Assembly: GCF_027563465.1 (NCBI RefSeq)
Contig: NZ_JAPFQA010000018.1
Coordinates: 29,862 to 93,861 of the forward strand
Direction of reading: 5' to 3'
Length of the DNA stretch: 64,000 bases
From: Mesorhizobium qingshengii
GTDB taxonomy: Bacteria; Pseudomonadota; Alphaproteobacteria; Rhizobiales; Rhizobiaceae
Below are positions 35,409-42,825 of the stretch, piece after piece. The translations under genes and the position numbers were made by a program. How positions within the stretch are numbered: the stretch's first letter is position 1; each line of letters begins with the position of its first letter. Below the pieces are notes generated by a model, which saw nothing but the letters and a program-made list of their open reading frames with translations, was not told where the DNA came from and ran no database searches.

Positions 35409-35824
35409 GCCCCCAGCGCAACCGCCGGATGGAGGGTCCCGATGGCGATAGATTTTCGCCCATGTCAGCTGCTCCGACCTCGAAGCCAGTATCGGTGGCG
35501 CTTGCGAGTGCTGAGAAAGAGTAGCGCCTTCCCTTCTCCCCCTGTGTCCGCCAAAGGCCAGACCATCGCCTTCAAGGACCGCAATCCGGCGGCGCCTTCA
35601 CCGCTTGCGGCGAGCAGGCATGCGCCGAACCATCGGCCTTGCCGATGAAGGCGGACATCGCCTGGTTCAGGCGGTGGCGGCTTTCCGTCAGGAGTTGTTT
35701 GGAAACAAGGTCTTGGAACGATCGGTCGATTCAAGTCCTGAACTCGCCTCGGGTGATGTTGCGGCTTCGCGCCACCGCCAGGAAGGTCTCGAGCCCTCTT
35801 GGATGCATCGACCGGCCGACGCGC
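35409..35824. other. Stretch without a recognisable gene
   Basis: Open frames here are short and overlap on all strands. One small plus-strand frame has GGAGG 7 bases before an ATG at 35442 and runs to 35648, but its residues are Pro/Arg/Ser-rich and unlike a folded protein. No strong hairpin was found. The plus-strand half of the stress promoter at 35382-35408 would transcribe into this region. Confidence 0.35.
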
Positions 35825-36730
35825 CTACTGCAGCTGCGGCTTTTTCAGGAAACTGCCGCGGTCGGCGGACTTCACGCGCAGCCAGGTTTCGCGGCCGTCG
35901 CGCACCACCCGCATCGGGATCTCGGCGCCGGCCGAGCCGCTTTCCCACAGTTTGCGATAGAAATCCGCGAGCCCGTCGACCGCGCCATCGCGGATGTCGG
36001 AGATGACGTCGCCCTGGCGCAGGCCCGCTTTTGCCGCAGGGCCGCCTTCGGTCACGCTCATCACCACCACCTTGCCGTCGCTTTCGGCCGAGAGGGCGCC
36101 GAGCCACGGGCGCGGCGGCTTGGCCACCTGGCCGCGCGTCAGGAGATCGTCGAGAATGGGCGGCAACAGATCGATCGGCACCACCATGTTGATATCGGCC
36201 ACTTCGCCGTTGCGGCTCATCTGCAGGCGCAGCGACCCGATGCCGAGCAGCGAACCATCGGCGCCGAACAATCCCGCACCGCCCCAGGACGGGTGCGCCG
36301 GCGCGATGAAGATCGCCTCTTCGAGCAGATACTCCCAATAGCCGGCGAATTCCTGCTTGGTGACGATCCTGGACTGGACCGAGCGGCCGACGCCATCGGC
36401 GAGCACGACGGCATCACCGACCTTGGCCTTGCCGGCATCGCCCAGCGCCACGGCCGGCAGGCCGAGCGGCGCCAGCGCCTGCACCAGGCCGAAGCCCGAT
36501 TCCTGGTCGTAGGCCAGCGCGTGCGCGGGGATGACGCGGCCGTCCTGGCTGGTCAGCCAGACCTCTTCGGCCTCGGTGATGAGATAGCCGATGGTCAGCA
36601 CCAGCCCGTCGTCACGGATGACAACGCCGCTGCCTTCCCGCAGCGTGCCCAAGGCACCCGCCGTAAAGGCATCTTCGGGAACAGTGGCCCGCACGGCGAC
36701 GACGGAGCGCGGATTGGGAATGATGGTCAT
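35825..36730 (-). CDS. HtrA-like trypsin-fold protein with PDZ domain, catalytic triad lost
   Basis: 301 residues from ATG 36730, with no signal peptide. The chymotrypsin-like fold is clear (G-S-G-V-V-I-R-D-D-G-L-V-L-T, then Q-D-G-R-V-I-P-A, A-V-A-L-G-D, and G-x-L-L-G-I-G) and a C-terminal PDZ domain covers about 205-290 (G-G-P-A-A-K-A-G-L-R-Q-G-D-V-I). The three catalytic positions differ: the His of T-N-H-H-V-I is Y49 in T-I-G-Y-L-I, the Asp of T-D-L-A-L is G in S-G-F-G-L, and P-G-N-S-G-G-P-L reads P-S-W-G-G-A-G-L. It is therefore probably a non-proteolytic, peptide-binding relative of DegP/DegS. Confidence 0.82.
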   Translation of the reverse strand: MTIIPNPRSVVAVRATVPEDAFTAGALGTLREGSGVVIRDDGLVLTIGYLITEAEEVWLTSQDGRVIPAHALAYDQESGFGLVQALAPLGLPAVALGDAGKAKVGDAVVLADGVGRSVQSRIVTKQEFAGYWEYLLEEAIFIAPAHPSWGGAGLFGADGSLLGIGSLRLQMSRNGEVADINMVVPIDLLPPILDDLLTRGQVAKPPRPWLGALSAESDGKVVVMSVTEGGPAAKAGLRQGDVISDIRDGAVDGLADFYRKLWESGSAGAEIPMRVVRDGRETWLRVKSADRGSFLKKPQLQ

Positions 36731-36814
36731 GCTGGCATTCCTCGTACGTGGTATTTCTATAGGTATGCCATGCCGGGGATGGTGCAAGGGGTGAGGAACG
36801 GTGGCCGGAGGCCG

Positions 36815-36840
36815 CGAAAAGCCAATTGCTTGGCTTTTCG
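36815..36840. terminator. Perfect 11-bp hairpin between divergent genes
   Basis: CGAAAAGCCAA and TTGGCTTTTCG pair perfectly around TTGC. On the plus strand the right arm contains a T-run. It is located upstream of both neighbours (minus start 36730, plus start 36993), so it may insulate the two promoters or be a dispersed palindrome. Confidence 0.45.
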
Positions 36841-36897
36841 AGTTTCGAACGCCCTGAGCCTGCGAAGGGCCGGGTAAGAGACCTTCATAAAACAATA

Positions 36898-36915
36898 GTT
36901 CAACGCAAGTTGAAC
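36898..36915. promoter_or_regulatory. GTTCAA-N6-TTGAAC palindrome upstream of yghU
   Basis: Arms GTTCAA (36898-36903) and TTGAAC (36910-36915) are perfect inverted repeats in an AT-richer stretch, 78 bases before the yghU start. The symmetry and spacing suit a dimeric winged-helix repressor such as MarR or HxlR type; no such regulator is encoded next to it. Confidence 0.4.
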
Positions 36916-36992
36916 TTCCCCATCCGCAGCCCTAGCTGTAGATGATCTGCCCCCATCGCAAGCCAATTCCCCCCAAGACACGAGGCTCCGAG

Positions 36993-37859
36993 ATGACCGA
37001 GTACACCCCGCCGAAAGTATGGACCTGGAACAAGGCGAATGGCGGCGCCTTCGCCAGCATCAACCGGCCGATCGCCGGCCCGACGCATGACAAGGAACTG
37101 CCGGTCGGCAAGCACCCGCTGCAGCTCTATTCGCTGGCGACGCCGAACGGCGTCAAGGTGACGGTCATGCTGGAGGAACTGCTGGCGCGCGGCCACAAGG
37201 GCGCCGAATACGACGCCTGGCTGATCAGGATCAACGATGGCGACCAGTTCGGCAGCGGCTTCGTCGAGGTCAACCCAAACTCCAAGATTCCCGCCTTGAT
37301 GGACCATAGCGGCAAGACGCCGGTCCGCGTCTTCGAATCCGGCTCGATCCTCGTCTACCTCGCCGAAAAGTTCGGCGAATTCCTGCCGACCGAACAGCCG
37401 GCCCGCGCCGAAGTCCTGTCCTGGCTGTTCTGGCAGATGGGCTCGGCGCCGTATCTGGGCGGCGGCTTCGGCCATTTCTACGCCTATGCGCCGGAAAAGT
37501 TCGAATATGCCATCGACCGCTTCTCGATGGAGGTGAAGCGCCAGATGGACGTGCTCGACCGTCGCCTCGCCGAGACCGAATATCTCGGGGGCAAGGACTA
37601 CACCATCGCCGACATGGCGGTGTGGCCCTGGTATGGCGGGCTGGCTCTTGGCCGCATGTACAATGATGCCGGCGAGTTCCTGTCGGTGCAGGACTACCGC
37701 CATGTGCAGCGCTGGGCGCAGGCGATCGACGCCCGCCCGGCAGTCAAGCGCGGCCGCATGGTCAACCGCGCCTTCGGCGAACCGGCCCTGCAGCTGCACG
37801 AGCGCCACGACGCCAGCGACTTCGACACGAAGACGCAGGACAAACTGGCGGCCGAGTAA
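36993..37859 (+). CDS. yghU: Glutathione-dependent disulfide-bond oxidoreductase YghU
   Basis: 288 residues. The long N-terminal extension (K-V-W-T-W-N, then R-P-I-A-G-P-T-H-D) and the active-site segment L-A-T-P-N-G-V-K-V-T are specific to YghU (Nu-class GST), where Thr and Asn contact two glutathiones. N-P-N-S-K-I-P-A-L and V-F-E-S-G-S-I-L follow. G-G-K-D-Y-T-I-A-D-M-A is the C-terminal capping motif. It reduces disulphides or hydroperoxides using two glutathione molecules. ATG 36993 lies just after CCGAG. A palindromic operator candidate is upstream. Confidence 0.92.
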   Translation: MTEYTPPKVWTWNKANGGAFASINRPIAGPTHDKELPVGKHPLQLYSLATPNGVKVTVMLEELLARGHKGAEYDAWLIRINDGDQFGSGFVEVNPNSKIPALMDHSGKTPVRVFESGSILVYLAEKFGEFLPTEQPARAEVLSWLFWQMGSAPYLGGGFGHFYAYAPEKFEYAIDRFSMEVKRQMDVLDRRLAETEYLGGKDYTIADMAVWPWYGGLALGRMYNDAGEFLSVQDYRHVQRWAQAIDARPAVKRGRMVNRAFGEPALQLHERHDASDFDTKTQDKLAAE

Positions 37860-37884
37860 ACTGAGCCGAGAACGCGTCAGCCTC

Positions 37885-37901
37885 CCTCCCCTCTGGGGAG
37901 G
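37885..37901. terminator. Hairpin between convergent genes
   Basis: CCTCCCC pairs with GGGGAGG around TCT, between the stops at 37859 and 37911. Short C/G hairpins of this kind recur in rhizobial genomes. No T-run follows. Confidence 0.35.
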
Positions 37902-37910
37902 TTGGCCGCT

Positions 37911-38708
37911 TCAGCCCACCCGTTCCTTGCCGACGGCCGACATCCACAGCCGGTCGATGTCGGCAAGGAAGGTCTCGTCGATCTCGTCGAGATGGTTCCA
38001 GTACATGCCGTCCTCGTAGAAATAGCCGAGGTCCTTCTCGATCTCCTCGGCCTTTTCGGCCTTGTCGAGCCGGATGTTGCCAAGGATTTCCGCCTTCATT
38101 TCGGCAATCCGCGCCAGCGAAAGGCCGCCAAGCGCGTCGAAGGCCAGCCTGGGAAAGACCAGCCGGCTGCGCGGTAGGTCCGACAGATTGATGCACAGGC
38201 AGTCGTGCTTCAACGCCTGGACAAGCAGGCGCGCCGACTTGGCCTCGAGGTTGCGCAGCGTGACGTCGTCGCGCAATGGATCGGGACGGCCGATGCCGTA
38301 GAAATGCGTCTTGTCCGGCCGGTCGTAGATCATGTCGCAGCCCAGGAATGCCAGCACATCGGGCTTCTGGCTGTGAATGGTCCAATAGGCGGCGGTCAGC
38401 GCCATCGTGGCGCCGGCATAGACGAAGCCGCCGAACGCGTTCTGCGCCGGAACATACTGCGTGGCGCTGAATATCCGAGCCTGCCGCAAGGTCGCGTCGC
38501 CGGGCAGCCGGTCCGACGGGAAATCGCCGGCATGGACGAGGAAATCCCAGTCGGGGCGCACGCGCCAGGCATTGTTGATGGCGACGATCCGGCTGAAGGC
38601 CTGCTTCGGCCACGGCTCGCAACGCACCGCGTCGGGCGCGCTGCCAAGCAGAAGCATGATGCGGGGCGCGTCGTCGCGGACACTCGTCTCGACTGGCTGA
38701 ATGGTCAT
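37911..38708 (-). CDS. Protein of unknown function with Rossmann-like start
   Basis: 265 residues from ATG 38708. The first part (I-M-L-L-L-G-S-A-P-D, then I-V-A-I-N-N-A-W-R-V-R-P-D-W) looks like the nucleotide-sugar or DUF115-like fold in which G-x-G/G-S-A-P precedes a conserved N. Later segments include L-A-F-L-G-C-D-M-I-Y, H-F-Y-G-I-G-R-P-D-P-L and acidic helices at the C-terminus. There is no signal peptide or membrane segment. A glycan-related enzymatic role is possible but not established. Confidence 0.7.
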   Translation of the reverse strand: MTIQPVETSVRDDAPRIMLLLGSAPDAVRCEPWPKQAFSRIVAINNAWRVRPDWDFLVHAGDFPSDRLPGDATLRQARIFSATQYVPAQNAFGGFVYAGATMALTAAYWTIHSQKPDVLAFLGCDMIYDRPDKTHFYGIGRPDPLRDDVTLRNLEAKSARLLVQALKHDCLCINLSDLPRSRLVFPRLAFDALGGLSLARIAEMKAEILGNIRLDKAEKAEEIEKDLGYFYEDGMYWNHLDEIDETFLADIDRLWMSAVGKERVG

Positions 38709-38988
38709 TGAAGGGCTTTCAGGTCTTCCGCCGAAGGGCCGGCCGCGCATGCGATGCATCGATATGCGGCTCGGTACGCAAGCCGGCGCGCGAATGTCCC
38801 GCACGGTCGCATCCTGCACCCTGGCGGGCCGGTTTTCCAGCCCAATGCATGCGGACGATCGCGCGGCGATCGACGCTCCCGCCGCGCGATGTTCGGCCTG
38901 CTTCGAGACAAAGCCCGCCACGACTTTGCGTCCGTGGCGGGCTTTTCCAGAAGACTGACCTGGCACAATGCCGGTCGTCAGGCCGTCG

Positions 38989-39291
38989 TCAGTGCAGGAC
39001 TTCGACGATCTGATGGGTCTCGGGGTCGACCAGGACGGTCTGGTCGTTGATGACGGCGACGCGGTACTTGACGTTGGGCACCTCGCGCAATTCAACCGTG
39101 TCCGGTACCGGCGAGCCGAGCTTGAGCTCGACGCCCAGAAGGTTCACCGACGCCAGCGGCTGCTTCTTGACGTATTCGCGAATGACCGTCTCCTGTTCCG
39201 GCTGGACGACGACGACATTTTCCGCCACGGCCACACCAATGCCGCTCATCAGGACGATCGCGGCCGCTGCACTCGAAAGATAATGTTTCAT
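38989..39291 (-). CDS. DUF1236 exported protein
   Basis: 100 residues. A signal peptide runs to about residue 23 (cut after VAVA). The mature domain has the DUF1236 pattern: V-I-R-E-Y-V, G-S-P-V-P-D-T-V-E-L-R-E-V-P and Y-R-V-A-V-I-N-D-Q-T-V-L-V-D-P-x-T-x-x-I-V. DUF1236 proteins are common small periplasmic proteins in rhizobia, function unknown. GGAGGTTATC gives a strong ribosome site 5 bases before ATG 39291. An EcfG-like promoter lies 45-70 bases upstream. Confidence 0.9.
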   Translation of the reverse strand: MKHYLSSAAAAIVLMSGIGVAVAENVVVVQPEQETVIREYVKKQPLASVNLLGVELKLGSPVPDTVELREVPNVKYRVAVINDQTVLVDPETHQIVEVLH

Positions 39292-39334
39292 GATAACCTC
39301 CATAAGGGCTGTCTGAAAATCCGCCCTGCATGGA

Positions 39335-39359
39335 AACTCGATCGTCACATGGAGGTTCC
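39335..39359 (-). promoter_or_regulatory. Possible EcfG-type promoter of the DUF1236 gene
   Basis: On the minus strand GGAAC (39359-39355) is followed after 16 bases by AGTT (39338-39335), one base from the CGTT consensus. Its distance to ATG 39291 (about 45 bases) suits a promoter. Confidence 0.4.
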
Positions 39360-39647
39360 ATCTCGAATTGTGGAATAAATGTGTTGTTTAATCGACCGCC
39401 AAGAGGTTCGCGTTGTTAAATCCTATTCGAACCGCTGGCATAAGCATCGGAACCATCGGAATATGTATTTTAAAAATATTTGGGTAAACTGCAGTGGACG
39501 GCAAACATAGCGTGATATTTCTCCTACGGGTGAGCACCCGAAGGGGTGAAGGGCGTGCCTCTTCGGGCGAGGTCGATCCATTCACGGCCCTGGAGGCAGC
39601 CAGCGTAGAGCGCGCAATGCCTCTCCAGCCGGCTCTTCCCGGGTGCG

Positions 39648-39723
39648 AAAAAGGCCCGCCCCGCCGGGAGCAGGGCGAGCCTCCAACAGCGCCCGATGGA
39701 GGTGGCAGCCTCGCCGGTCGCGG
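39648..39723 (-). ncRNA. Predicted EcfG-driven small RNA
   Basis: A perfect EcfG-type promoter at 39730-39754 on the minus strand would start a transcript near 39723. About 40 bases later a strong intrinsic terminator appears on the same strand: GGCTCGCCC pairs with GGGCGGGCC (39681-39673 with 39661-39653, one G-U) around an 11-base loop, followed by five T residues (39652-39648). The unit is about 76 bases and encodes no protein. A CCACCTCC tract in its 5' half is complementary to ribosome-binding sites, as in several alphaproteobacterial trans-acting sRNAs, so it may repress target mRNAs during stress. This is predicted from sequence only. Confidence 0.55.
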
Positions 39724-39729
39724 TTGAAA

Positions 39730-39754
39730 AACGCAAGGGTCGCGGCTTGGTTCC
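39730..39754 (-). promoter_or_regulatory. EcfG-type (general stress) promoter, perfect match
   Basis: On the minus strand GGAAC (39754-39750), 16 bases, CGTT (39733-39730). It matches the consensus exactly and is followed within 85 bases by an intrinsic terminator, defining a small-RNA-sized transcription unit. Confidence 0.6.
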
Positions 39755-39864
39755 AACATCGCCGGCACGTCCAGTCTGGTCCGCATGCAGCCGGTTTGGT
39801 TCGCATGCAACCATGTGATCGCGATGACGTTGTGGCAAAAATCACCAGCAAGGATGACGGCCAG

Positions 39865-39981
39865 ATGGCTCCTCGACCCTCAGTGACCAGGTATCCCTTC
39901 ACCTTGATGTTTGTCGTGATCGCGCTGGCAGCGCCGTTCGCCGGCCTTGCCTGGCGCACGCGCGAGTGGATGGGCTGGTAG
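39865..39981 (+). CDS. Very small single-pass membrane protein
   Basis: 38 residues from ATG 39865, with AAGGA about 10 bases upstream. A short polar start is followed by one membrane helix (F-T-L-M-F-V-V-I-A-L-A-A-P-F-A-G-L-A-W) and a basic/aromatic tail (R-T-R-E-W-M-G-W) that would stay cytoplasmic-facing. In-frame ATG 39805 would add 20 residues. No family is known. It is divergent from the predicted sRNA. Small membrane proteins like this often tune larger complexes, but no partner is evident. Confidence 0.5.
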   Translation: MAPRPSVTRYPFTLMFVVIALAAPFAGLAWRTREWMGW

Positions 39982-40157
39982 GACAGCGCTGGCAGGCAGG
40001 CCGGCGTGAGCGCCGGTCACCGATGCCCTCGGGCGGCTCCGATGGCAAGCCCTTGATCGCGAGACCGGTCGTCAGTGGTGATGGCTGGGGTACCCACGCA
40101 ATCGGGGCGCCATAAGCATGGCGCCGCTCGAAGCGCTATCGCGGACTGCCCCGCCGG

Positions 40158-40253
40158 TCAGCCCTTGGGCAGCCCGGATGGCCCGCTAAGGGCGGTAACG
40201 TTCGTCAGTTTTTCCCGGCGGACCAGGACCGGCTTCTCGTAGATCTTCTTCAT
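40158..40253 (-). CDS. RiPP-precursor-like short peptide
   Basis: 31 residues from ATG 40253 to a TGA at 40158. The leader M-K-K-I-Y-E-K-P-V-L-V-R-R-E-K-L matches the Y-x-x-P-x-L pattern (Y5, P8, L10) read by RiPP recognition elements in lasso-peptide and related leaders, followed by L16 and a Thr at 20. The remaining ten residues (Gly, Ser and Pro-rich) would be the core. There is no Asp/Glu at positions 7-9 of the core, so it is not a canonical lasso peptide. Short proteins with this leader are annotated as putative RiPP precursors in rhizobia. No maturation enzymes lie in the window. A weak GGGGCG ribosome site precedes it. Confidence 0.5.
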   Translation of the reverse strand: MKKIYEKPVLVRREKLTNVTALSGPSGLPKG

Positions 40254-40446
40254 CGTCGCCCCATGCATTGCTTGACGGTGCTAATTCGCCGTCGGGCGTT
40301 GCAATGTCAACCCGTTTTGAGCGCTCGGTTCCTGCCCTACTGAACGAGTCGACCGAGGGGCGGCAAACTGATCGAGCAGGCCGGCGGAACATTTAGCCGC
40401 CTTTCGAATTGACATGAGCAAATGCTAATAACGGAGGATATCCACT

Positions 40447-40707
40447 GTGAAAAACTTCATTCTTTCGGCACTTGTCGCCATCTCCGTCGTGTCCCCGGTC
40501 ATCGTCGCTCCGGCGCAAGCCGCAAGCCTCGTCATCACGACGGACAATGGCAATATGGGCCGGCACCACTGGCGCGACAATCGCTGGCGCGATCATCACT
40601 GGCGCAAGCATCATAACCGCCATTGCTTCGTGAAGGTGAGGAAGCATTGGCGCCACCATCACTGGGTCATCGAGAAGGTGCGCGTCTGCGACTTCCGTCG
40701 CTACTGA
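40447..40707 (+). CDS. Small exported His/Trp/Arg-rich protein
   Basis: 86 residues with a GTG start at 40447; GGAGGAT lies about 7 bases before it. A signal peptide runs to about residue 25 (A-P-A-Q-A). The mature 60 residues hold repeated H-H-W-R-D/K units, about a dozen His, many Trp and Arg, and two Cys. Such sequences can bind metals or acidic surfaces; this is inferred from composition. A tiny membrane-protein frame starts 4 bases after its stop. Confidence 0.75.
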   Translation: MKNFILSALVAISVVSPVIVAPAQAASLVITTDNGNMGRHHWRDNRWRDHHWRKHHNRHCFVKVRKHWRHHHWVIEKVRVCDFRRY

Positions 40708-40710
40708 GCG

Positions 40711-40842
40711 ATGCCGAAATCGCCACCGCCCCGGGCGCACCGCACAATTCGTCCGAACGCAACAACCCTGGCAACGGCAGCCGTCTGGAGCGCGGCGGTC
40801 GTCATGCTGGTGCTGATGGTGACGGGAGCGGCCGGGTTCTGA
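40711..40842 (+). CDS. Possible very small membrane protein
   Basis: 43 residues from ATG 40711, 4 bases after the stop of the His-rich gene. A Pro/Arg-rich start is followed by one likely membrane helix (L-A-T-A-A-V-W-S-A-A-V-V-M-L-V-L-M-V-T-G). The tight spacing supports co-translation, but no ribosome site of its own is visible and no relatives are known. It may be chance. Confidence 0.35.
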   Translation: MPKSPPPRAHRTIRPNATTLATAAVWSAAVVMLVLMVTGAAGF

Positions 40843-41097
40843 CAGCGAGGACTCGATGCCTTTATCCCCAGGCGAGGTTTTGACGCCGCCTTGCATTAAA
40901 CATTAGAGGTTGCGAATATAGAAGTCAGCCGGCGACCGCCAGAAGCCGGCTGGGCCCGGCGTGCCTTCCTTTGCACCTGGCCGCCGGGCCAATTTTCCCT
41001 TGCTGTTCGCCCACGCGCGATGCGGCAAAAATCACCAGTCCATCTCAAGGATCAGACCGAGACGACTCACACGGGTCCCGGCCAACTGCCGAGCGCC

Positions 41098-41760
41098 TCA
41101 GAATTTGTAGTTGATCTTGCCGACGACGACATTTTCCGTGTCGCGATTGTCGACGAAGAAACCTGGCAGAACATCGCTTTCGCCGGCCTTGGAGCCAAAA
41201 TCGTAGTAATTCCACTCGACGCCGGCGGTCCAATGATCGGTGAAAGCATACTCGGCGCCGAGGCCGGCGGTCCACCCAACCCGAGACCCGCCACCAAACG
41301 ATTGAGGAAAGCTGTCAACCTCGGCGAATTTATACTTGGTGAATGCAACGCCGGCATCGCCATAGATCAGAAACCGGTCGACCGCGTAGCCGAGGCGTCC
41401 ACGCACTGAGCCCAGATAGTCCTGCTTGGCCTCGCAGGTCGTACCTAGGACGTTCGAGCATTGGTTGTCGCCCTTCACGGTCGAGCCCGCAAAATCGCCT
41501 TCAACGCCGATCACGAATTGATTGATCTGATAGTTGTAGCCGATCTGGCCGCCGAAAATACCTCCGGACCCATTGGTGTTGAAGGTCGGGTTGGTCGTCT
41601 GTGACCAGCGGCTGTCGTTCCATCCGCCACCCGCCTGAACACCGCCATAGAAGCCGGTCCAGGAAAAAGGCATGGCGGCAACCGGCTCAATGAAATCCGC
41701 GGCCAGAACCGGGGAGGCGGCCGCCAGAAATGCAACTGAACAGAGCAGTGCCAGTTTCAT
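41098..41760 (-). CDS. Outer-membrane beta-barrel protein (Omp25/Omp31-like)
   Basis: 220 residues. Signal peptide to about residue 21 (cut after V-L-A). The barrel starts with F-S-W-T-G-F-Y-G-G-V-Q-A-G-G-G-W, the usual first strand of rhizobial and Brucella Omp25/31 proteins, continues with G-G-Q-I-G-Y-N-Y-Q and V-R-G-R-L-G-Y-A-V-D, and ends with Phe as needed for barrel assembly. It should form an 8-stranded barrel in the outer membrane. ATG 41760 has a GGAGGTATC site. The 440-base region upstream holds no clear gene. Confidence 0.9.
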   Translation of the reverse strand: MKLALLCSVAFLAAASPVLAADFIEPVAAMPFSWTGFYGGVQAGGGWNDSRWSQTTNPTFNTNGSGGIFGGQIGYNYQINQFVIGVEGDFAGSTVKGDNQCSNVLGTTCEAKQDYLGSVRGRLGYAVDRFLIYGDAGVAFTKYKFAEVDSFPQSFGGGSRVGWTAGLGAEYAFTDHWTAGVEWNYYDFGSKAGESDVLPGFFVDNRDTENVVVGKINYKF

Positions 41761-42202
41761 CGATACCTCCGCCCACACCAATCAATCCAAATTAATATCA
41801 CAACCCAAACCAGTGGCTGCAACCAAAAGTATCAGCAGCGGACCGTTTCGGCGGACGCAGTTGCACTGCGGCAACAGATCGCGGTCTCCCAAATACAATG
41901 AGCGAACTTTGTCGATACGAGCCGGAGTCTCTTCGAGACAAACCGGACGACAGGCGTCCACTTCACCCCGGCATCCTTGCCATCTCTCGCCACCACCTTG
42001 CCCCGACGCGGATTGCGTTATTTTCGCCCCGCCTATTCCGCTTTCGCGGAAGTTTCATCCAGCGGGCGATGTGCCATGCTGTTGTTGCGGCGAGGAGCCG
42101 CCCTGGTCGACGCGGGCGCCCGAGCTCACCCCAACATGCGCCCCCCCGTCCGTGTCGACCACGGCAAGGAGGCGCTTGGCGCTGTCATCCTGCCCCCTGG
42201 CT
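41761..42202. other. Upstream region of the Omp gene, no gene seen
   Basis: Several overlapping Arg/Pro-rich open frames run on both strands without ribosome sites or family motifs. The part next to the Omp start is AT-rich (near 41785-41810) and probably holds its promoter. Nothing else was recognised. Confidence 0.4.
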
Positions 42203-42754
42203 TCAGCCGCCGACCAGCGCCTGCGTCGTCACCAGATCGGCGCCGGCCTCGGCGAAGCTGGCATTGTGACGCGCGATGATCTGCCAGGCGCTCTCGCTGG
42301 CGCTGTCCAGCGTGCTGTGGGCATCGGAAACGACGGTTACGCCTAGCCCTCTGGCCAGCGCGCCCTTGACGGTCGCCGCCACGCAGAAATCGGTCTGCGC
42401 GCCGAGGAGCACGACCGCACCGGCGCCCTGCCCAGCCACCCAGTCGGCAAAGGCTGGATTGCTGAAGGCATCGCGCACCGATTTGGCAAAGGTCGGCTCA
42501 TCCTCGGCCTGGCCAAGCGCGAGCCACACCGGCCAGCCCGGTTCGCCCGGCGCCAGCGGGTCGCCCGCCGGTCCGTCATGCCTGATGAAAGCGACCTTGC
42601 GCCCACCGCGCCGCGCCCAGCCGATCACCGCCCGCGTGCGCTCGACGATGGCAGGCGCATCATGGATCGGCGGCTCGTGCACGCCGTCGAACATGCCGGT
42701 CTGGAGATCGATGACGACCAGCGGCGCGGTCGCGGAACGTATATTTGCTGACAT
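42203..42754 (-). CDS. Isochorismatase-family cysteine hydrolase
   Basis: 183 residues from ATG 42754. The triad is visible: Asp16 in V-V-I-D-L-Q, Lys91 in F-A-K-S, and Cys124 in G-A-Q-T-D-F-C-V, the last with the usual cis-peptide context. Members hydrolyse isochorismate, nicotinamide, N-carbamoyl compounds or similar; the substrate cannot be chosen from the sequence. It stands alone, downstream of a lytic transglycosylase-like gene on the same strand (72 bases between). Confidence 0.9.
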   Translation of the reverse strand: MSANIRSATAPLVVIDLQTGMFDGVHEPPIHDAPAIVERTRAVIGWARRGGRKVAFIRHDGPAGDPLAPGEPGWPVWLALGQAEDEPTFAKSVRDAFSNPAFADWVAGQGAGAVVLLGAQTDFCVAATVKGALARGLGVTVVSDAHSTLDSASESAWQIIARHNASFAEAGADLVTTQALVGG

Positions 42755-42825
42755 GGCTGTCGATCCATATTCGCATCGAAACAAGGAGATAGGGTGGTCG
42801 CGCTTCCGTGAAATGACGGACCACT

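Noticed and set aside
40158..40253. Canonical lasso-peptide precursor
   Set aside because: Leader motif fits but the core has no Asp or Glu at ring position 7-9 and no lasso enzymes are nearby; kept only as RiPP-like.
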